In this document: piece after piece, positions 4,584 to 11,190 of the stretch | Position numbering within the stretch: the first letter of the stretch is position 1 | How the letters are laid out: each line of letters begins with the position of its first letter | NCBI GenBank assembly: GCA_001779575.1 | Contig: MFKM01000007.1 | Coordinates: forward strand, 6,459-19,032 | Reading direction: 5' to 3' | DNA length: 12,574 nt | Source of the DNA: Candidatus Jorgensenbacteria bacterium RIFCSPLOWO2_12_FULL_42_11 | Lineage (GTDB): Bacteria > Patescibacteriota > Minisyncoccia > UBA6257 > MFKM01 | Program-made: the position numbers and the translations under genes | The notes under the pieces: model-generated | Told to the model about the DNA's origin: nothing | Database searches by the model: none | Seen by the model: the letters and a program-made list of their open reading frames with translations, nothing else

Positions 4584-6683
4584 ATGTTTCAAGAAATCAA
4601 AAAAAGAGACGGCAGAATAGTAAAATTTGAACAAGAAAGAGTCACCCAAGCCATCGGCAAAGCCCTAACCGCTGCCAATCAAGGTAGCGGCAAAAAAGCG
4701 AAAAAACTCTCCGACAAGGTAGTCGGCCTGATGAAACGCCGTTTTAAAAAAACAGAAATTCCCACCGTTGAAGAAACCCAAAATATTGTCGAAGAAGTTC
4801 TAATTTTGGAAGATTATGCGGAAACAGCCAAAGCCTACATTTTATATCGAGAACAACGCCGAAAAATACGAGAAGCGACAGCGGCCATTGATGAAGCGGT
4901 AGAGATGGTTGACCAATATATTTCCGAACTGGATTGGCAGGTCAAAGAAAACGCCAATATGGCTTATTCCCTGCAGGGACTCAATCATTACGTCACTTCG
5001 GCGGTTACCAAAAAATACTGGCTTAATAAAATTTATCCCGAAAAAATCAGAGAAGCGGTAGAAAGCGGCGATTTTCATATTCATAATTTGGATTCTTTGG
5101 CGACCTATTGCTGCGGCTGGGATTTATATGATTTATTAGTGAAAGGTTTCGGCGGAGTGGCAGGGAAAGTGGAAGCCAAGCCGGCCCAGCATTTTCGGAG
5201 CGCTTTAGGCCAGTTGGTTAATTTCTTCTACACGCTCCAAGGGGAAAGCGCGGGAGCGCAAGCAGTAAGTAATTTCGACACCCTCTTAGCGCCTTTTATT
5301 AGATATGACAATTTGAATTATCAGCAAGTCAAGCAGAGCATTCAAGAATTTATTTTTAATTGCGCCATTCCAACCAGAGTCGGTTTCCAAAGCCCTTTCA
5401 CCAACATCACCCTAGACATTTCCCCGTCGTCCTCTCTCGCTAATCTGCCGATAATTATTGGCGGCCAGCCCCAAAAAGAATCCTACAAAGAATTTCAAGA
5501 AGAAATGGACATCTTGAATCGCGCTTTCTATGAGGTATTAATGGAGGGAGATGCCAAAGGAAGGCCTTTCACTTTTCCTATTCCTACGATTAATATCACT
5601 AAAAATTTTCCTTGGGACGATCCAGCCCTAAAACCGATGTGGGAAGCCACAGCCAAATACGGAGTAAATTACTTCTCAAATTTTATCCAATCCGACATGA
5701 AACCAGAAGACGTGAGAAGCATGTGTTGCCGGCTTCGTTTAAGCAATACTGAACTTCTTAAACGCGGCGGCGGGCTGTTCGGAAGCAACCCCCTCACCGG
5801 CAGTATTGGCGTGGCTACCATAAATTTGCCGCGGATAGGTTATCTATCTAAAACCAAAAAAGAATTTTTTGAAAGATTGGCAAAAATAATGGATTTGGCT
5901 AAGGAAAGTTTAGAAATAAAAAGAAAAGCCGTGGAAAACTTTATTGAGAAAGGTTTATATCCTTATTCAAAATTTTATCTCTCGGGGGTAAAAAAAATGA
6001 AAAATGCTTACTACGCCAATCACTTTGCCACCATCGGTTTACTGGGAATGAACGAGGCCCTTTTAAATTTTCTTGGCGAGAATATTGCTTTAAAAAAAGG
6101 AAGGGATTTCGCTCTGGAAATTTTAGACTTCATGAGAGAAAAATTGGTTGGGTATCAGAAAGAAACGGAGAATCTTTACAATTTAGAACAAACCCCAGCC
6201 GAGAGCACGAGCTACCGTTTAGCCTTAAAAGACAAAGAAAAATACCCCGATATCATTACCGCCGGAACACAGAAGATGCCCTATTATACCAATTCAAGCC
6301 AACTCCCGGTCAACTACACCGATGACGCTTTTGAAGCCCTGAAACTCCAAGATGAAATTCAATGCAAATACACCGGTGGTAGCGTTCTTCACCTCTTTTT
6401 AGGAGAAAAAATGCCTAACGACCAATCAGTAAAAAATTTAGTCAAGAAGATTTTTGAGAATTTTCACCTGCCCTACATCACTCTGACCCCCACCTTTTCA
6501 ATCTGCCCCAGCCACGGCTATCTAACCGGCGAACATTTATTATGCCCCCAATGCGTCATTAAACAACCCTGCGAGGTTTATTCCAGAATTGTTGGGTATC
6601 TTCGCCCCGTATCGCAGTGGAATATAGGCAAACAACAAGAATTTAAAGAACGAAAAACATTCGCCTTGAAACACAAATCATGA
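4584..6683 (+). CDS. nrdD: Anaerobic (class III) ribonucleoside-triphosphate reductase
   Basis: This cytoplasmic glycyl-radical enzyme reduces NTPs to dNTPs without oxygen. It is full length (699 residues). An N-terminal ATP-cone (about 1-95, opening IKKRDGRIVKFEQERV) gives allosteric control. The catalytic body contains FHIHNLDSLATYCCGWDL (164-181), NCAIPTRVGFQSPFTN (259-274), SMCCRLRLSNTELL (379-392) and GGGLFGSNPLTGSIGVATINLPR. One cysteine in each of the CC pairs (176/177, 381/382) should correspond to the known active-site cysteines. The C-terminus holds a zinc site (Cys641, Cys654, Cys657, Cys663) and the glycyl-radical motif RIVGYLRPVSQWN with Gly671. Its activase nrdG follows 39 bases later on the same strand. 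No inteins or frameshifts are seen, and there is no Shine-Dalgarno. Confidence 0.97.
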   Translation: MFQEIKKRDGRIVKFEQERVTQAIGKALTAANQGSGKKAKKLSDKVVGLMKRRFKKTEIPTVEETQNIVEEVLILEDYAETAKAYILYREQRRKIREATAAIDEAVEMVDQYISELDWQVKENANMAYSLQGLNHYVTSAVTKKYWLNKIYPEKIREAVESGDFHIHNLDSLATYCCGWDLYDLLVKGFGGVAGKVEAKPAQHFRSALGQLVNFFYTLQGESAGAQAVSNFDTLLAPFIRYDNLNYQQVKQSIQEFIFNCAIPTRVGFQSPFTNITLDISPSSSLANLPIIIGGQPQKESYKEFQEEMDILNRAFYEVLMEGDAKGRPFTFPIPTINITKNFPWDDPALKPMWEATAKYGVNYFSNFIQSDMKPEDVRSMCCRLRLSNTELLKRGGGLFGSNPLTGSIGVATINLPRIGYLSKTKKEFFERLAKIMDLAKESLEIKRKAVENFIEKGLYPYSKFYLSGVKKMKNAYYANHFATIGLLGMNEALLNFLGENIALKKGRDFALEILDFMREKLVGYQKETENLYNLEQTPAESTSYRLALKDKEKYPDIITAGTQKMPYYTNSSQLPVNYTDDAFEALKLQDEIQCKYTGGSVLHLFLGEKMPNDQSVKNLVKKIFENFHLPYITLTPTFSICPSHGYLTGEHLLCPQCVIKQPCEVYSRIVGYLRPVSQWNIGKQQEFKERKTFALKHKS

Positions 6684-6722
6684 GGCATTAAGTATATTAT
6701 CGTGTTGCGTATTGCATGATTT

Positions 6723-7481
6723 ATGTTCATTGGCGGTCTTCAAAAACTTACCTTAATTGACTATCCGGGCAAAATTGCAACCACGGTTTTTTTGATTGGC
6801 TGTAATTTTTCTTGCCCGTGGTGCTATAATCCAGAATTGGTTCTGCCGGAAAAAATCAAAAAAAACAAAAAAATTTCCGAAAAATATTTTTTTGATTTTT
6901 TAACCCAAAGAAAAAAGCTATTGGAAGGGGTAGTGATTTGCGGCGGCGAACCAACCGCAAACAAAGAACTGCCGGATTTTATCAAAAAAATAAAAAGAGC
7001 CGGCTACTCCGTAAAATTAGACACCAATGGCTACAATCCTGCGATGATAAAGAATCTAATTAAAAAAAAATTGATAGACTACGTAGCTATGGACATTAAG
7101 GCTCCTTTGGAGCTGGAGCCAAATTTTCAATTTTCAATTTCCAATTTCCAAACAAATTCTAAATTCCAATTCTTAAAACACGATAAAGCGACTGGGGTAA
7201 AAGTGGATTTGAATAAAATAAAAAACAGTATTGAGATGATTAAGAATTCTGGGATTGATTACGAGTTTCGCACGACCGTGGTGCCCGGTGTCCATACCAA
7301 AAAGGACATTTTACAAATCGCCAAAGAGCTATCCCCCGCTAAAATATATTATTTACAAAATTTCCGGCCAGAGAAAACCATTAATCAAAAATTTAAAAAA
7401 ATAAAACCCTTTAGCCAAGAACAACTATCTTCCATCCAAAAAAAATGCGAAAGGCATTTACCCACGAAAATTAGAATTTAG
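6723..7481 (+). CDS. nrdG: Anaerobic ribonucleotide reductase activating protein (radical SAM)
   Basis: This 252-residue activase installs the glycyl radical on NrdD. GCNFSCPWCYN carries the CxxxCxxC iron-sulfur motif (Cys27, Cys31, Cys34), and VICGGEPTAN (71-80) is the SAM-binding GGE motif. KLDTNGYNP, YVAMDIKAP and YEFRTTVVPGVH are conserved in the longer NrdG2-type branch rather than the about 150-residue E. coli form. The start is the ATG at 6723 with no Shine-Dalgarno. It lies just after nrdD, so the two are functionally linked. An oddity is that residues about 133-150 (NFQFSISNFQTNSKFQF and flanks) are encoded by an AT-rich, degenerate TTCAATTT-like repeat, apparently inserted in frame between the conserved 'IKAPLE' and 'ATGVKVD' segments. 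Confidence 0.92.
   Translation: MFIGGLQKLTLIDYPGKIATTVFLIGCNFSCPWCYNPELVLPEKIKKNKKISEKYFFDFLTQRKKLLEGVVICGGEPTANKELPDFIKKIKRAGYSVKLDTNGYNPAMIKNLIKKKLIDYVAMDIKAPLELEPNFQFSISNFQTNSKFQFLKHDKATGVKVDLNKIKNSIEMIKNSGIDYEFRTTVVPGVHTKKDILQIAKELSPAKIYYLQNFRPEKTINQKFKKIKPFSQEQLSSIQKKCERHLPTKIRI
7119..7172 (+). repeat. Low-complexity TTTCAATTT/TTCCAATT repeat inserted in nrdG
   Basis: The stretch is made of degenerate units such as TTTTCAA, TTTCCAA and ATTCCAA, and codes for an Asn/Phe/Gln/Ser-rich segment unlike its neighbours. It stays in frame. Similar wording (ATTCCAAATTCTATATTC) recurs in the spacer at 7514-7548. Confidence 0.6.
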
Positions 7482-7550
7482 AATAATTTTTGTCTTTGCA
7501 ATATTATTCTCCGTATTCCAAATTCTATATTCTATATTCCAGATTCTCCT
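7482..7550. other. Convergent spacer between nrdG and ftsZ with degenerate tandem repeat
   Basis: The 69 bases separate two convergent genes and contain repeated ATTCYA/TTCTATA units (7514-7548: ATTCCAAATTCTATATTC, then TATATTCCAGATTC). No hairpin followed by a T-run is visible on either strand. Confidence 0.5.
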
Positions 7551-8687
7551 TTAGCGATGTTTCTTGCGTCGCAAGAAAGAAGGAATTTCTGTTTTTTCCG
7601 TAATCTTAATTTTTTCTTCAATTGCTTCTTCTTTCTGATTGTCCGACTCCGAAAATTCCACCACGACTTCGCTTTGACGCGAACTAAACAAAGAAACCGG
7701 CTTAGTCGTTTGAGGCAAATTATTGAAACCAAAACCAGTGGCGATGATAGTCACTTTAAGATGTTTTACGGGAAGCCGACGGTCATAATAAGCGCCAAAA
7801 ATTACTTTAGCTCCAGGATCAACGGTATCGGAAATAATTTTGGCGATGATTTGGATTTCGCTCATTTTAAGATCCCGGCCGCCGGAAATACTGAAAAGAA
7901 CGCCCTTAGCGCCATCAATAGAGGCTTCCAGTAAAGGAGAGTTGACGGCTATATCTACCGCCTTGGCCGCCCGATCCGCTCCCGATACAACTCCGATACC
8001 GATGATGGCCGGACCGGCGTCTTTCATTACCGCCTTAATATCGGCAAAATCAAGATTGATAATTCCCGGCGAGACAATCAGTTCGGTAACGGCCTGGACA
8101 GCGTTTTTTAAAATATCATCAACGAATTCAAAGGCCTTAATAATGGAAGTGTCTTTATTAATAATATTAAAAATCCGGTCATTGGGAATGACCACCAAAG
8201 TATCCACCTTGGTTTTAAGCTGAGCCAACGCTTCTTGGGCAATTTTCATCCGCTGGGCTCCTTCAAAAGCAAACGGCTTAGTAACTACGGCTATGGTCAA
8301 AGCGCCCATTTCCCGGGCGATGTCGGCAACCACCCCCGAACCGAAAGAACCGGTTCCTCCGCCCAAACCCGCGGTAATAAAAATGACGTCTGACCCTTGA
8401 AGCGCTTCGCTGATTTCAGAACGGTTTTCTTCGGCGGCTTGCTTGCCTAATTCCGGGTTCATTCCCGCTCCCAAACCCTTAGTCAAAGTTTTGCCGATAT
8501 AAATTTTTTTGCGAGCTTGAGTGTGTTCCAAATCCTGGGCATCGGTATTGATGGCAATAAACTCCGCGTTTTTAATGCCCTCTTTCTGGGCCATCCTGGT
8601 TATAATATGCCCGCCGGCGCCGCCCACGCCCACCACTTTGATATTAGCGAGAGTGAAACCTTGAGAAATTTTTTTATTTTTTACCAT
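7551..8687 (-). CDS. ftsZ: Cell division protein FtsZ
   Basis: This tubulin-like GTPase polymerises at midcell to form the division ring. At 378 residues it has normal length. Visible motifs are VGVGGAGG (19-26), AINTDAQDL (45-53), LGAGMNPELG (72-81), the GTP signature GLGGGTGSFGSG (107-118), PFAFEGAQR, TLVVIPNDRIFNII (163-176) and the synergy loop NLDFADIK (211-218). A short variable linker (about 321-367) leads to the conserved C-terminal peptide EIPSFLRRKKHR, which binds FtsA. The signature differs from the usual GGGTGTG by Ser-Phe in place of Thr-Gly (Phe115), and His27 replaces the usual Asn after GAGG. It follows ftsA by 11 bases without a Shine-Dalgarno, so the pair is co-transcribed. 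The identification is certain. Confidence 0.97.
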   Translation of the reverse strand: MVKNKKISQGFTLANIKVVGVGGAGGHIITRMAQKEGIKNAEFIAINTDAQDLEHTQARKKIYIGKTLTKGLGAGMNPELGKQAAEENRSEISEALQGSDVIFITAGLGGGTGSFGSGVVADIAREMGALTIAVVTKPFAFEGAQRMKIAQEALAQLKTKVDTLVVIPNDRIFNIINKDTSIIKAFEFVDDILKNAVQAVTELIVSPGIINLDFADIKAVMKDAGPAIIGIGVVSGADRAAKAVDIAVNSPLLEASIDGAKGVLFSISGGRDLKMSEIQIIAKIISDTVDPGAKVIFGAYYDRRLPVKHLKVTIIATGFGFNNLPQTTKPVSLFSSRQSEVVVEFSESDNQKEEAIEEKIKITEKTEIPSFLRRKKHR

Positions 8688-8698
8688 TAAATTTAAAA

Positions 8699-9910
8699 TT
8701 AAGGTATCAAGCTTTGTAAAAATCTTTTAAAAACCGAGAGGCGGGAAAATCCTTCCTGGTTAAGACCGTAAACAGTCAAACCCACAGCCGTAGCGAATTC
8801 GGGGTCGCTGATTAAATCAGTGGAAACAGAATCCTTAACGTCAAAATTAGCCAGTTCCGGAAGGCCAATTTGAACCGGCAGTCTCAATTCTTGCCTAGCC
8901 AAATCAACTATTCCGGGCAGTTTGGCCCCGCCGCCGGTGATAACCACGCCAGCCGGAAAATCAATTTTATGACCCAAATTCTTGATTTCATTATTAATGA
9001 TTTCAAAGATTTCGGCAAGTCGCGCTTCAATGATTTCCGAGAGAAAACGCTTGGAAATTTCTCCTTTCATTGAACTGTCGATTTCTTGCAAATTGAAAAC
9101 TTCGCGGCGCGAGGTTTCTTTGGCAAAAGCGAAACCGTAAGTTAATTTTACTTTTTCGGCCGCGGCGATAGAAATCCTTAAACCGATTGCGATATCATTG
9201 GTAATATTGCCGGCTCCGATAGGCAAACTGATAGTTTTAAGAATTTTATTCTCTTCGTAAATAGCCAAGCCGGAAATGCCCGCCCCGATATCCACCATTA
9301 AAACCCCCAGGTCTTTTTGCTGCTTTGACAAAACCGCTTCGCTGGCGGCTAAAGGGCCAAAAATCAACCCGCTGACGGATACCCCGTTCCGTTCCAAACA
9401 TTTGATTAAGTCGTGAACAAGGGGGCTGAAAGCGCCAATCACTAAGCTATTGACCTCCAGCCTGGTGCCGGTCATTCCTAAAGGGTCCTGAATGCCCCCG
9501 ATGCCGTCAACAAAAAATTCCCGGGTGATGTTATGAAGCACTATGTAATTCGATGACAAATTAACCGCTCGGGAGGACTGAATTGCCTTTTCAATGTCAT
9601 CGCGGCGAATTTCACTGTCGGCCCGGCTGACGCCGGCTATTCCTTTTGAAAGGCAGGATTTGATATTAACTCCATTAACGTTAACATAGACATTTTTAAC
9701 GGCTTTAGGAGAAATCGTCCGAATATCACTAATAATATTTCTTAAAGCAACAGTGGTTTCTGCAAAATCAACCAAAACTCCCTTCCGAAATCCGGCTGAC
9801 GGTTGTTTTAAAGCCGCCAAAACCAAAAGGCGGCCGTTATTTTTTATTTCCGCCACAATCGCTTTGATGCTAGCCGAACCAATATCTAAACCGGTAATGA
9901 TGTTTGACAT
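8699..9910 (-). CDS. ftsA: Cell division protein FtsA
   Basis: This actin-like ATPase tethers FtsZ filaments to the membrane. The 403 residues contain the phosphate-1 motif GLDIGSASIKAIVAE (7-21), a 1C subdomain with GVSRADSEIRRDDIEKAI, phosphate-2 VDIGAGISGLAIY (206-218; usual form DIGGGTT) and the adenosine motif GVVITGGGAKLPGI (321-334). The last residues, RLSVFKRFLQSLIP, form the expected amphipathic membrane-targeting helix after a short linker. The ATG at 9910 lies directly against a palindromic element (9916-10061) and shares bases with its flanking direct repeat, so the whole upstream region of ftsA is element DNA. There is no Shine-Dalgarno. ftsZ follows 11 bases downstream. Confidence 0.96.
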   Translation of the reverse strand: MSNIITGLDIGSASIKAIVAEIKNNGRLLVLAALKQPSAGFRKGVLVDFAETTVALRNIISDIRTISPKAVKNVYVNVNGVNIKSCLSKGIAGVSRADSEIRRDDIEKAIQSSRAVNLSSNYIVLHNITREFFVDGIGGIQDPLGMTGTRLEVNSLVIGAFSPLVHDLIKCLERNGVSVSGLIFGPLAASEAVLSKQQKDLGVLMVDIGAGISGLAIYEENKILKTISLPIGAGNITNDIAIGLRISIAAAEKVKLTYGFAFAKETSRREVFNLQEIDSSMKGEISKRFLSEIIEARLAEIFEIINNEIKNLGHKIDFPAGVVITGGGAKLPGIVDLARQELRLPVQIGLPELANFDVKDSVSTDLISDPEFATAVGLTVYGLNQEGFSRLSVFKRFLQSLIP

Positions 9911-9915
9911 TAGAT

Positions 9916-10061
9916 CTTTTTACGAAATTAGGCAAACACAAAATTCTTTCTTCAACCCGCTCACGTCCCTCCTCTCGCGAGCGGAGGGACTGCGCTTCCG
10001 TTTGGGTTTCAGAAAGAATTTTGTGTTTGCTTGATACATTTCGTAATTTCGTAATTCAAAG
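9916..10061. mobile_element. MITE-like palindromic element between ybeY and ftsA
   Basis: This 146-bp stretch folds on itself. The outer ends read CTTTTTACGAAAT (from 9916, plus strand) and CTTTGAATTACGAAAT (from 10061, minus strand), identical except for a 3-base gap. Inside them are perfect 20-bp arms (9932-9951 with 10011-10030), a 5-bp stem (9954-9958 with 10004-10008) and a GC-rich 8-bp hairpin (9965-9972 with 9983-9990). The right side has two tandem copies of ATTTCGTA. The 7-base direct repeat ATTAGAT abuts both ends (9909-9915, 10062-10068), like a target-site duplication. No protein is encoded. There is no T-run beside the stem, so a simple terminator is unlikely. The mobile-element reading is inference; a structured RNA processed from the operon mRNA is the alternative. 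Confidence 0.55.
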
Positions 10062-10460
10062 ATTAGATATTAAAAATTTCTCCCGAGCCTCCATCTTTAT
10101 GCTATCACCTTTTTCCTGGTGTTGAAAACCGAACAAATGAAGCAAGCCGTGAGCGATCATCGGCGCGAATTCGTTTCGCGATATACAATCGGGGTTTAGA
10201 TATATTTCTCCGAGAAATTTTAATTTTGACTCCGGGTGAGGAAAATTTTCAGGCTCAACAAAAGTGAGGATGTCGGTGGTTTTGTTTTTATTTCTGAATT
10301 TTTTATTCAAAAATTTCATTTTGGAGCCGGTAATTAAAAAAAAATCTACGGAACAATTATCTTTTTTCAGCAACCGAAAAAATTTTCGGGTTATTCTTTT
10401 TATTTTTTGCTCGCAAAAACGGTATTTGTCGTCTAAGCTGATAACTGAAATTCTATTCAT
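10056..10460 (-). CDS. ybeY: Endoribonuclease YbeY (rRNA maturation factor)
   Basis: This metal-dependent RNase takes part in 16S rRNA 3'-end maturation and ribosome quality control. The 134 residues show KFLNKKFRNKNKTTDILTF (49-67), matching the family's 'LNxxYRxxDxPTDVLSF', then LGEIYLN (83-89) and the zinc site HGLLHLFGFQH (His104, His108, His114). The start is the ATG at 10460, with no Shine-Dalgarno. It lies 74 bases after rpsU, fitting a ribosome-biogenesis cluster. The last codons overlap the right border repeat (10062-10068) of the palindromic element. The stop codon lies inside the element, so its final residues may have been changed by the insertion. Confidence 0.93.
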   Translation of the reverse strand: MNRISVISLDDKYRFCEQKIKRITRKFFRLLKKDNCSVDFFLITGSKMKFLNKKFRNKNKTTDILTFVEPENFPHPESKLKFLGEIYLNPDCISRNEFAPMIAHGLLHLFGFQHQEKGDSIKMEAREKFLISNL

Positions 10461-10508
10461 ACCCGATAACGTAAACGCGGCGCGATTTAGCTTCTCTTTT
10501 ATGAGGTG

Positions 10509-10529
10509 AAAAAATATCGCGGTATCGCG
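10509..10529 (-). terminator. Weak possible terminator after rpsU
   Basis: On the minus strand a short CGCG/CGCG stem (10526-10529 with 10518-10521) with a 4-base loop is followed, after three bases, by six U. The stem is only 4 bp, so it may at most reduce read-through into ybeY. Confidence 0.3.
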
Positions 10530-10534
10530 CTTAA

Positions 10535-10744
10535 TTACACTTCTCCCATTTTCTTGGCCTTTTCGGTTTCTTTCTTCTTGGCTACGCGGTAAATAGCCGC
10601 AACCCGTTTGCGGCGGCGATTGACCGGCCGATGATAAAAACGCCGTTTTTTCGCTTCGCGTAAAATTCCGCTTTGCCTCATTTTCAGATTAAAGCGGTAA
10701 AGAAGACCAACCGTTGATTCTTTTTCTTTTTTTCTAATTTCCAT
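10535..10744 (-). CDS. rpsU: 30S ribosomal protein bS21
   Basis: This 69-residue, strongly basic protein fits the bS21 pattern. STVGLLYRFNLKMRQSGILREAKKRRFY corresponds to the family's 'E-x-LRRFKR-x-GI-x-E-x-RRR-x-Y', followed by HRPVNRRRKR in place of EKPSEKRKRK. bS21 sits on the 30S platform near the anti-Shine-Dalgarno end of 16S rRNA and aids initiation. The C-terminal extension (AAIYRVAKKKETEKAKKMGEV) is basic and probably helical. It starts at ATG 10744, only 6 bases after the HIT gene, and no Shine-Dalgarno precedes it. Its neighbour ybeY also works on 16S rRNA. Confidence 0.88.
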   Translation of the reverse strand: MEIRKKEKESTVGLLYRFNLKMRQSGILREAKKRRFYHRPVNRRRKRVAAIYRVAKKKETEKAKKMGEV

Positions 10745-10750
10745 TTTTAT

Positions 10751-11161
10751 TTAGCTTTTAACTTTTATTTTATCGGCTATGTCTTTTAACGACTCTTTGG
10801 GCGGATTATTGACCACGCTGTGAACTGAAGCGCCGCCGTCGCCTTCAAACCTGGGAATAACATGAACATGGAGATGGTCAATGACCTGGCCACTTATTCT
10901 ACCTTGATTAATCCCGATAGTAAACCCTTCGGGCTTAAGGCCTTTTTGGATCAAGCCGGCAACTTTTTTCACCGCTTCAAAAAGCAAGCCCAATTTATTT
11001 TCCGGCAAATCCAAAATTGTCTGACTGTGAATTTTGGGCATAACCATGGCGTGACCTGGCGCCCGGGGATTAATATCCAAAATAGCTAAACTCCGGTCGT
11101 CTTCATAAATAATTTCGGCGGGTATTTCTTTTTTTATTATTTTACAAAATAAACAATCCAT
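10751..11161 (-). CDS. HIT-family (HinT-like) nucleotide hydrolase
   Basis: A histidine-triad protein of 136 residues. It opens with MDCLFCKIIKKEIPAEIIYED, the usual zinc-type start with Cys3 and Cys6, continues with NPRAPGHAMVMPKIH (31-45) and carries the catalytic triad DHLHVHVIPR (His96, His98, His100). After it comes GDGGASVHSVVNNPP, typical of the bacterial HinT group. Such enzymes hydrolyse purine nucleoside phosphoramidates, including aminoacyl-adenylate by-products of tRNA synthetases, so its place 29 bases after hisS is suggestive, although the gene order alone does not prove a link. The start is the ATG at 11161, without Shine-Dalgarno; rpsU follows after 6 bases. Confidence 0.93.
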   Translation of the reverse strand: MDCLFCKIIKKEIPAEIIYEDDRSLAILDINPRAPGHAMVMPKIHSQTILDLPENKLGLLFEAVKKVAGLIQKGLKPEGFTIGINQGRISGQVIDHLHVHVIPRFEGDGGASVHSVVNNPPKESLKDIADKIKVKS

Positions 11162-11190
11162 AATACTTGCTGTAATTACGGTAATAAATT

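Noticed and set aside
6701..6718. GTGTTGCGTATTGCATG repeat-like words between nrdD and nrdG
   Set aside because: Only two degenerate copies of TTGCRTA/TTGCATG; not enough to call a repeat or a regulatory site.
7560..7578. Perfect 9-base inverted repeat TTTCTTGCG-T-CGCAAGAAA at the end of ftsZ
   Set aside because: It encodes the conserved basic C-terminal tail (FLRRKKHR), the one-base centre limits hairpin formation, and no T-run follows on the minus strand, so terminator function is not supported.
7557..8223. Long plus-strand open frames (125 and 127 codons) opposite ftsZ
   Set aside because: They lie wholly antisense to a motif-perfect ftsZ, have no recognisable domains and read as low-quality antisense translations.
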